In this document: piece by piece, positions 6,429-12,377 of the stretch | Numbering within the stretch: the stretch's first letter is position 1 | Layout of the letters: each line of letters starts with the position of its first letter | Assembly: GCA_022452125.1 (NCBI GenBank) | Contig: JAKURJ010000043.1 | Coordinates: 1 to 12,377 of the forward strand | Length of the DNA: 12,377 bases | Reading direction: 5' to 3' | Source: Candidatus Poseidoniaceae archaeon | GTDB lineage: Archaea > Thermoplasmatota > Poseidoniia > Poseidoniales > Poseidoniaceae | Translations under genes and position numbers: made by a program | The notes under the pieces: model-generated | Seen by the model: the letters and a program-made list of their open reading frames with translations, nothing else | Told to the model about the DNA's origin: nothing | Database searches by the model: none

Positions 6429-8051
6429 TCACATGTGGAAATCGTCCATTCCACCCATCATGTCGTCACCAGATACGCCCTTGGACGAAATAACATCATC
6501 AATTCTGAGAATCATAATTGCTGTCTCAGTAGCAGATTGAATAGCTTGTTCGACCACTCTTTGCGGCTCTAGGACATTTGCCTCTCGCATGTCCATTACA
6601 CCGCCATCTTCGACATTGATTCCTGAGTATCCCTTGCCATCAGCATGAGATTTTCTGAGTTCTATAATTGTGTTAACTGGGTCCAAGCCAGCATTCTCTG
6701 CAAGAGTTCTTGGAATGATTTCTAAAGCACTTGCAAATGCTTCAATTGCCATTTGCTCTCGACCACCAACGGACTCAGCGTAAGACCTCAACTCACGAGA
6801 CAATGCTGCTAGAACACTTCCTCCTCCGGTCAAGACTGCGCCATCTTCCCATGCAACTGAAACTACTCCAACAGCATCATCGAATGCACGGCGGATCTCG
6901 TCAACTACGTGCTCTGTTCCACCGCGTAGTAGTACAGAAACAGACTTTGCTTCAGGACATCCGGTGATGAAGGTCATATCGGATTCTCCAATTTTGCGCT
7001 CTTCTACCTTAGCGGCAGCGCCCAAATCAGCATCTGTCAAATCGTCGATGTTTGTTACAACTCGTCCACCAGTAGCCTTCGAAAGTGCTTCCATGTCACT
7101 CTTCTTCGCTCTTCTAATTGCAAAGATTCCTGCCTTGGACATGTAGTGTTGAGCAAGGTCATCAATTCCCTTTTGGCAAATGATAACATTAGCTCCACTA
7201 GCCTGAATTTTCTCAACAAGCCCCTTGATGTAATTCTCTTCTTCTTCTAGGAATGAAGCAAGCATCGACGGGTCAGTAATCTGAATTTTTGCATCGACTT
7301 CGGTCTTCTTGACTTCTATTGCACTGTTGATTAGTGCAATCTTTGCGCCAGAGACTGAACGAGGCATTCCAGCATGGACTCTTTCCTTGTCTAGAATAAT
7401 ACCGTCGACCAGAGTGCTATCTTTGATGGAACCACCTTGGCGTTTCTCTACCTTGATATCTGAAAGGTCAACCAGTCTTTCACCATCTTCGATTGTGCCA
7501 ACTGAATTGACTGCTCTGACACAGATGTCAGCCAAAAATGACTTGACTGCGCCAGCGGATTTGCCGGTTAATGAGGTCTTAGCGACCTCCATTAGAACTG
7601 AATCATCATTTTCAGTTGAAATTCCATGAGATTCAAGGCACCCTACTGCTTTTTCAGCAGCTAGTCTAAATCCTTCACAGATGACTGTTGGGTGAACATT
7701 TTGTTCAATCAAATCTTCTGATCTCTTCAAAAGTTCTCCAGATAAAACGACTGCGGAAGTTGTACCGTCATAGCAGTGCTGCTCCTGGGTTTTTGCAACT
7801 TCGATAATCATCTTTGCAGCAGGATGTTCGATGTCCATTTCTTTCAGAATGGTTGCACCATCGTTGGTAATTACTACATCGCCCATGCTATCCACTAACA
7901 TCTTGTCCATTCCTTTAGGACCAAGTGTGCTTCGAACAGCATCCGCTACAGCCTTAGCTGCTGCAATATTGTTAGATTGGGCACTGCGACCCCTTGTTCT
8001 CTGTACTCCTTCCTTTAGAATGAAGATTGGTGCCTGTCCATTTCCATACAT
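6429..8051 (-). CDS. ths: Thermosome subunit (group II chaperonin)
   Basis: This is a cytosolic ATP-dependent protein-folding chaperonin, built as two stacked rings of eight subunits with a built-in lid. The 540-residue length is normal for the family. Diagnostic motifs are GRSAQSNNIAAAKAVADAVR (21-40), TLGPKGMDKML (42-52), VITNDGATIL (60-69) and the ATP-site DGTTSA (95-100). Others are the apical-domain segment around 200-370, GGGSV (409-413) and NAGLDPVNTI (453-462). The C-terminus GDDMMGGMDDFHM (528-540) is a short version of the Gly/Met-rich tail that projects into the cavity. The ATG has GAGGT six bases upstream (8058-8062). The gene sits 60 bases after the surface-protein stop and is followed by a T-tract. 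Whether it is the alpha or beta paralogue cannot be told from one copy. Identity is secure. Confidence 0.97.
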   Translation of the reverse strand: MYGNGQAPIFILKEGVQRTRGRSAQSNNIAAAKAVADAVRSTLGPKGMDKMLVDSMGDVVITNDGATILKEMDIEHPAAKMIIEVAKTQEQHCYDGTTSAVVLSGELLKRSEDLIEQNVHPTVICEGFRLAAEKAVGCLESHGISTENDDSVLMEVAKTSLTGKSAGAVKSFLADICVRAVNSVGTIEDGERLVDLSDIKVEKRQGGSIKDSTLVDGIILDKERVHAGMPRSVSGAKIALINSAIEVKKTEVDAKIQITDPSMLASFLEEEENYIKGLVEKIQASGANVIICQKGIDDLAQHYMSKAGIFAIRRAKKSDMEALSKATGGRVVTNIDDLTDADLGAAAKVEERKIGESDMTFITGCPEAKSVSVLLRGGTEHVVDEIRRAFDDAVGVVSVAWEDGAVLTGGGSVLAALSRELRSYAESVGGREQMAIEAFASALEIIPRTLAENAGLDPVNTIIELRKSHADGKGYSGINVEDGGVMDMREANVLEPQRVVEQAIQSATETAIMILRIDDVISSKGVSGDDMMGGMDDFHM

Positions 8052-8057
8052 GTAACT

Positions 8058-8062
8058 ACCTC
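8058..8062 (-). promoter_or_regulatory. Ribosome binding site of the thermosome gene
   Basis: GAGGT on the minus strand lies six bases before the ATG at 8051. It is a good Shine-Dalgarno match and supports the start MYGNGQAPIF. Confidence 0.65.
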
Positions 8063-8075
8063 GGCAGCCTATCCC

Positions 8076-8088
8076 ACGGGAAGCCCGT
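8076..8088. repeat. Small inverted repeat between surface-protein stop and thermosome start
   Basis: ACGGG-AAG-CCCGT is a five-base-pair inverted repeat in the 60-base spacer, about 25 bases before the thermosome start codon. It may be a weak 3' hairpin of the surface-protein mRNA or part of the thermosome leader. No T-run follows it, and no clear TATA box for the thermosome gene is visible in the spacer. Confidence 0.35.
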
Positions 8089-8111
8089 CTTCAACCCATC
8101 GCAATTGAATC

Positions 8112-11100
8112 TCAGCGGTTATTGTCGAGCCATTGCTGACCATAGTGGTTCCACTGTTCCATAGTCCAACCTTCTGGAAGTCCTTCAGGAGGCACAGGAG
8201 GGCCTGATTGGACTGCGGGTTCAGGAGCCGGCGGAGATACACTCGGCACATTCTTTTCCATGGAACCAACATTCGGAGCTGCTGCGACTGCACCATAGGT
8301 AGCAGTCAGGTTGTCTTCGTATCCATCACCAGTCCAACTTTGCTCCTCTTCCTCTTCTTCGGAGTTGAGGACCATCAAAAGAACACCGAGCAGAGTAATG
8401 ATAATCGCTCCACCTACTACCCAGATACCAATTCCTACCCAATCGATAGAACCACCATCTGACGATGCTGCGTCAGCATCTGTTGATGTTCTCTTTAGTG
8501 TGACTGGCAATTCCAAAGATGCTGCATCTTCAACGGAATTGGAAATCGCCCAAACAGTAACCGTTGTTTCGATGAAATCTTCATCTAGGTTTTCAAGACT
8601 GGAACTCTGAACTGTAAACTTGATGGAAACTTCACGGTTTCCTTCAACCTCTAACCAGAAATCTCTGTCATTAGCAGATACTGAAGCACTGTACCAGCGA
8701 TTAGTTTCTCCTTGGTCAAGATCCATAGTTACCGATTGACCGTCGTTGTATTGATTTCTCACGGTTACAATTACCTCATATTCTCCAGCCTCATCAATGA
8801 TTGTGGATTCAGTGGATATGATTCTCAACCAGTTTTGGGAACCTACTCTGTAAGTGCACTTACCATTGCTCGAGACAGTTGGGTCATTGACGCTTGTAGC
8901 GATAACCTTCAGGATTAGTTGTCCGTTTGTTCCTTCATCAAACGAGAATCTAACGGTTACATTGTACGAGGCGCCCGGCTCAAGGATTGGTGTCAAATCC
9001 CCATCTACAAGTTGGACAAATTCCGCATTCATTCCTTCTGGAAGTTCCATACTCATAGCGAATCTGTCATCCTGATTTCCATCATTTCTAACTTCGAAGC
9101 GCATGGATTGTGCTTCAGACCCTGGAATGTACGACTGGTCTGCATCTTCATCAGAAACGAAGACGGCCGAGGTATCTGTAACATCCACATTGATAGTTAT
9201 CTGTTCGGAAACAGTCGGGTCGTCGACACTAGTTGCTGTAACTCTTGCAGTATACAATCCTGGAGCAAGTCCTACTGGCATAGGCAGGTTCAATGCAATA
9301 CTAGTTTCCCCGTCCCAAGCGTCTAGAACTGGAGTTTCGTCAGATGAAAGATAAGCTTGTAATTTCCAATTTGATTGTACTAAGTCTAGAGAATATGCTT
9401 CATCGTCATTTCCAAGATTCAACAAATCGATGTAAACAACTCTTGCGTTACCATTCGCTGGAGCAAGGATTTCCATATCCTCTGCATACATTTCCACTTC
9501 TCTTAGAACTGGAATTTCGATTTTCTTGGAGATTACATCAGTACCGAACAGTGATTCACCACATGAAGGACAAACCGCCCTCAGTGAGAATGGGACTTCT
9601 CCCGGAGTTGCATAACTTGGAGCTGTTACGTTGAGTAGTAACTGTACTTCTTCTCCCTTAGCCAAAGGCATTGGCATCTGAACAATGCTGTGGTTCAAGT
9701 CTGTTACATAGGAAACCCAGCCTTCACTTTGGAAACTCGAAGTAACAGTGTATCCTGCTTCTCTGTTTCCTGCATTCTGTAATTTGAATGGTATGGAAGT
9801 GGCTTCACCGGGATACAGACTATCTGCAAGTAATGGGGCTGTGGAAGATAGGTGGACACCGTACTGTTCGGTAATCGCAAGGTCGGCTGTTACACGACCC
9901 ATCTCTCCTAACTGAGTACCTCCTGCGTCTTCCCACCACACTTGCCAAACTTGCTGCTGAACATCCGCTCCAGCAGGAACTGAAAGGTTGATCCACATCT
10001 CAGTGGTGTTACCTCCAGGTATTGCTGGCAGCATAACAGTCGTTCCGTGTTGGTTAGGGTTTTCACTGTCGATTCTAATCGCAGGCAGACTTGGATTCAT
10101 CCAAGAAACATTAGAAACATTGGAATTGATTCTGACTTGTGCAGATTGGTAACCATTGTTCTTGACAGTACAATACATAGGAATGATTGTGTTTGGAGGA
10201 GTTGTGTAACCACCGGTTGGATTGTCACAATTGATGTCTAGTGTGAATTCGCTTACTTTCTCGATTGCGAACAGAACGAAATCATCGACGTGCATGCCAC
10301 TAGTTGCTCCAGAACCATCGGATTGGAACAATATACCGTATGACCATGAGTGCCCTCCAAGTTGGTCTGTTGGGTCCCATGAAATATTACTCCACTGCCC
10401 TGGAGCGGTGCTAGGTGCATCCTCAACGAAATTGTGCGAGATTGTACTCTCGGGGGCGCCATTGCCTCTCCATAATTCAAGAGCCACGAAATCCCCTGCG
10501 CCCATTTGTCCCCATGTCTGCACATGCATTTGAGCCGACATCAGTCCTGCAGAATTTAGTTGCATCTTGCACATCCACTGGATGTATGCTTGAGATAATC
10601 CGCCATCCAAAGATGCTCCGTATCCGCAGTTGCTGTTTGTACCTCTGAAAGCGAATACTAGGCGGCTCCTCGATGCTGAAGGGTAATCTGAACCTGAGTT
10701 GGAATGTCTCCAATTCGCATCACCAACTGCTGATGCCGAATTGTCTTCTTGCCAGATTCCAATTCCAGTTGCATCACTTCCATCGATTGGATATTCTCCA
10801 CCGTAGAATGTTGGAACAGATGCGGTAGGAAGTTGCTGGTCTCTTGGGTCGCCCTCTGCATCCATGTCATCCCTTGAAAGGGCTACTGGTAGTGCCTTCT
10901 CAAGCATGTCATTTTCATTTCTGTCATCTGATGGATTGAATACATGAGCTCTGATGATTATTCCACCGGACAACTCATTGTTGGACACATCAAGATAAGA
11001 GTGAGCAACAAATGCTTCCCACTCGAAGGAATCTGTGTAGGATTGGCTACCTAATAGCGGAGTCGTACTCCATGAGGATGTATTCATTACGAAACCAATT

Positions 11101-11399
11101 GGATGTACCATTTCGACAGTTACAGTCGCATTCGAGCCTTGTAGAGAAGCACCACCGCGCTTGACTTCAACAGAGATTTCCACAAGGTCTCCCTTGGCAA
11201 CGTAAAGCATGACGCTTCCATCAGGCTGAATCCATTGGCTTGCAGATGTAGAATTGATAGAAATTTCAGTCACAGAGAAATCGTCGGTTGAGCCACCGCG
11301 TCCCATTGTGGCTTCAACATTCTGAACTGAAATTGACAATATAGATTGCATCAAAAGTAGGCTAACCAAAAACAATGGCAAGGACTTACGCATATTCAT
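8112..11399 (-). CDS. Large secreted, membrane-anchored surface protein with beta-sandwich repeats and Trp-rich cytoplasmic tail
   Basis: With the start at 11399 the protein has 1095 residues. It begins MNMRKSLPLFLVSLLLMQSI, a typical Sec signal peptide (cleavage near VEA, residue 30). A predicted jelly-roll/MAM-like domain (about 197-380) includes a possible disulfide pair (C258, C277). Several NEW3/CARDB-like beta-sandwich modules span about 384-967. Phrases such as LLNLGNDDEAYSLDL and VRNDGNQDDRF, and the repeated ATSVxDPTVS (722-731 and 834-843), show the modular build. There are about a dozen N-glycosylation sequons and a CPSC motif (610-613). One transmembrane helix (about 985-1011) precedes an acidic SEEEEEE stretch, a Pro-rich linker and a final LPEGWTMEQWNHYGQQWL (1074-1091). 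The likely role is cell-surface structure, adhesion or substrate binding; no catalytic motif was recognised. An in-frame ATG at 11498 would add 33 residues without a signal-peptide n-region, so I prefer 11399 (or 11393). Confidence 0.8.
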   Translation of the reverse strand: MNMRKSLPLFLVSLLLMQSILSISVQNVEATMGRGGSTDDFSVTEISINSTSASQWIQPDGSVMLYVAKGDLVEISVEVKRGGASLQGSNATVTVEMVHPIGFVMNTSSWSTTPLLGSQSYTDSFEWEAFVAHSYLDVSNNELSGGIIIRAHVFNPSDDRNENDMLEKALPVALSRDDMDAEGDPRDQQLPTASVPTFYGGEYPIDGSDATGIGIWQEDNSASAVGDANWRHSNSGSDYPSASRSRLVFAFRGTNSNCGYGASLDGGLSQAYIQWMCKMQLNSAGLMSAQMHVQTWGQMGAGDFVALELWRGNGAPESTISHNFVEDAPSTAPGQWSNISWDPTDQLGGHSWSYGILFQSDGSGATSGMHVDDFVLFAIEKVSEFTLDINCDNPTGGYTTPPNTIIPMYCTVKNNGYQSAQVRINSNVSNVSWMNPSLPAIRIDSENPNQHGTTVMLPAIPGGNTTEMWINLSVPAGADVQQQVWQVWWEDAGGTQLGEMGRVTADLAITEQYGVHLSSTAPLLADSLYPGEATSIPFKLQNAGNREAGYTVTSSFQSEGWVSYVTDLNHSIVQMPMPLAKGEEVQLLLNVTAPSYATPGEVPFSLRAVCPSCGESLFGTDVISKKIEIPVLREVEMYAEDMEILAPANGNARVVYIDLLNLGNDDEAYSLDLVQSNWKLQAYLSSDETPVLDAWDGETSIALNLPMPVGLAPGLYTARVTATSVDDPTVSEQITINVDVTDTSAVFVSDEDADQSYIPGSEAQSMRFEVRNDGNQDDRFAMSMELPEGMNAEFVQLVDGDLTPILEPGASYNVTVRFSFDEGTNGQLILKVIATSVNDPTVSSNGKCTYRVGSQNWLRIISTESTIIDEAGEYEVIVTVRNQYNDGQSVTMDLDQGETNRWYSASVSANDRDFWLEVEGNREVSIKFTVQSSSLENLDEDFIETTVTVWAISNSVEDAASLELPVTLKRTSTDADAASSDGGSIDWVGIGIWVVGGAIIITLLGVLLMVLNSEEEEEEQSWTGDGYEDNLTATYGAVAAAPNVGSMEKNVPSVSPPAPEPAVQSGPPVPPEGLPEGWTMEQWNHYGQQWLDNNR

Positions 11400-11445
11400 C
11401 AACGAGCATGCCACTATCACTCCGCATATGAATGTGGCCTTCACA

Positions 11446-11462
11446 TGTCCCCGTAGGGGACA
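11446..11462. repeat. Perfect 7-bp hairpin in the surface-protein leader
   Basis: TGTCCCC-GTA-GGGGACA is a perfect seven-base-pair inverted repeat about 50 bases upstream of the preferred surface-protein start. It lies downstream of the TATA-like tandem repeat, so it would fall at or near the 5' end of that mRNA. Confidence 0.55.
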
Positions 11463-11473
11463 AGTGCGAATTT

Positions 11474-11491
11474 CCGATTTAACCGATTTAA
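11474..11491. repeat. Tandem 9-bp repeat, possible TATA/BRE elements
   Basis: CCGATTTAA occurs twice without a gap. On the minus strand it reads TTAAATCGGTTAAATCGG, an AT-rich element placed about 75-90 bases before the preferred surface-protein ATG. It could supply the TATA box or a tandem operator. Confidence 0.45.
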
Positions 11492-11521
11492 TCGCCATTT
11501 TTTAGAGTAAATCTAGGGCAA

Positions 11522-11539
11522 CCTTTGAGAAAGCAAAGG
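11522..11539. repeat. Inverted repeat upstream of the membrane-protein gene
   Basis: CCTTTG-AGAAAG-CAAAGG is a six-base-pair inverted repeat ending 14 bases before the GTG start at 11554. It could be an operator or a leader hairpin; the role is inferred from position only. Confidence 0.35.
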
Positions 11540-11553
11540 GGCGGGATAATCTC

Positions 11554-12377
11554 GTGAGTGAGTATTCTGACAAAGGGCCCTTAGCGGCTCGGCTCTGGTT
11601 AACAGGGCTAGTTTTCTGTCAGATTTTCCTTACTCCGATGGCTGCTTTCTCTATTACATACCTCATTGAGTTTGAAATGGCTTCCGAGAATTTCACCATG
11701 TCGTTTCAATCAGAAATGATTCCATGGATTGTAGCAGCATCTCTTGCATACGGAATGATTGCTCTGTTACTAGCGCTAATTTTTGGAGGATTTACTCCTG
11801 TGTGGATTGTAGAAAAGGGTGGATGGAGAGCTGCTCTAGGACTTACTCGGGCGAAAAGAGATGCCGCAACTTTACGCAATACAAGAAGAAACCATGCTAA
11901 CTCACCTCATGCAAAATTAACAGTAATGGTGAGCGATAGAATCCACAAAAGGCATTCATTGTTATCGACACATGGAGGTCTTGTTTTACTTGCAATACCA
12001 TTCCAATTGATGTTGGTTGTAATCCCTCTTGGATTCGTGATTTTCATTCCAGATGAATGGATTAGATCGAATAGAAGATTGGAAGTAGCTCTTGCTTGCT
12101 ACCTAATCGTATTGATTTTCGTGATGCGAGTATTTCCCAAATTCGCTAGAAAGCACATCACCATCGCTGCATTCACTCGCAGATGGCTAATCTCGATGAC
12201 TAAATTGTCTTGGCTGGCTCCGGTTCTAGTTTTGTGGTTAATGGGAAGATTAGCCAGTGTAATCGTTCTTTCATGGGTAGGAGCAGATGTTTCAAACACA
12301 TTACATCTTGAACAATCATTCATGGAAGATATCTTGCAAATAGGTAGTGTACCTGAGGCTTCATTCTTAGATCTCCT
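11554..12377 (+). CDS. Multi-pass membrane protein of unknown function; N-terminal part, runs off the window
   Basis: An open frame of 274 codons continues past the window end. I do not recognise the family. The translation begins (M)SEYSDKGPLAARLWLTGLVF and shows about five hydrophobic segments: 11-38, 56-85, 141-165, 176-195 and 219-243. A basic, probably cytoplasmic loop (about 88-140) contains GLTRAKRDAATLRNTRRNH and ISDRIHKRH-like charges. No enzymatic motif was seen. No ATG is available in the frame upstream, which is open back to a stop at 11503-11505. The GTG is chosen because the G-rich AGGGGCGGG (about 11537-11545) lies just upstream and the coding pattern starts there. M29 and later Met residues would truncate the first helix. 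The gene is divergent from the surface-protein gene and may share its regulatory region. Confidence 0.7.
   Translation, partial: MSEYSDKGPLAARLWLTGLVFCQIFLTPMAAFSITYLIEFEMASENFTMSFQSEMIPWIVAASLAYGMIALLLALIFGGFTPVWIVEKGGWRAALGLTRAKRDAATLRNTRRNHANSPHAKLTVMVSDRIHKRHSLLSTHGGLVLLAIPFQLMLVVIPLGFVIFIPDEWIRSNRRLEVALACYLIVLIFVMRVFPKFARKHITIAAFTRRWLISMTKLSWLAPVLVLWLMGRLASVIVLSWVGADVSNTLHLEQSFMEDILQIGSVPEASFLDL

Larger units (their letters stand above)
11400..11553. promoter_or_regulatory. Divergent promoter region between the surface protein and the membrane protein
   Basis: This 154-base spacer separates two outward-reading genes. It contains a perfect 9-base tandem repeat CCGATTTAA (11474-11491; minus strand TTAAATCGG twice), which offers TATA-like elements for the surface-protein gene. 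It also contains a TGTCCCC/GGGGACA hairpin (11446-11462) and a CCTTTG/CAAAGG inverted repeat (11522-11539) just ahead of the plus-strand gene. If the surface protein starts at the in-frame ATG at 11498 instead, most of this region would be coding on the minus strand. Confidence 0.4.

Noticed and set aside
11400..11498. 33-residue N-terminal extension of the surface protein from the ATG at 11498
   Set aside because: The extension places a second hydrophobic patch before a standard signal peptide and crosses a hairpin and a tandem repeat that look regulatory. It cannot be fully excluded without homologues.

Overview
The window looks like a fragment of a planktonic Euryarchaeote, most probably marine group II (Candidatus Poseidoniales) or a close Thermoplasmatota relative. 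The evidence is archaeal-type ribosomal protein uL3, a full-length Hef helicase-nuclease (the euryarchaeal XPF/FANCM form), a group II chaperonin, moderate GC, short spacers, and a large secreted, membrane-anchored surface protein ending in a short Trp-rich cytoplasmic tail. The lineage call rests on gene content and general familiarity, not on a database search.

Layout. Positions 1-567 (minus) hold the first 189 codons of uL3. A 338-base, GC-rich divergent spacer (568-905) probably contains the uL3 promoter, a structured leader and the promoter of hef. hef (906-3476, plus) ends directly against the stop codon of a convergent gene. Minus-strand genes then fill 3477 to about 11399, in transcription order: the surface protein (11399-8112), the thermosome subunit (8051-6429), a three-part ferredoxin-flavodoxin-SdhB-like fusion (6312-4348) and an HdrB/SdhE-like CCG-domain protein (4337-3477). 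The last two are 10 bases apart, with the ribosome binding site of the second overlapping the stop of the first. They almost certainly form one unit, set off from the thermosome gene by a T-tract and a hairpin. After a divergent spacer (11400-11553), a multi-pass membrane protein starts on the plus strand at a GTG and runs off the window.

Most interesting content. The two-gene redox unit resembles the SdhB + CCG-domain module of thiol:fumarate reductase or class-E succinate dehydrogenase. However, the SdhB-like part has none of the iron-sulfur ligand cysteines. The CCG-domain protein keeps only one cysteine of each CxxC pair, while the spacing of the ligand positions and the surrounding sequence are preserved. 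In contrast, the ferredoxin cysteines and the flavodoxin FMN loops at the front of the fusion are intact. This looks like an old Fe-S relay scaffold that lost its clusters and gained a new ferredoxin and flavodoxin: a repurposed, apparently undescribed complex.

Other points of note are a candidate PCNA-binding motif in the Hef linker, a GWTMEQW-type tail on the surface protein, and a probable structured RNA leader upstream of uL3. No tRNA, rRNA, CRISPR array or insertion sequence was seen.
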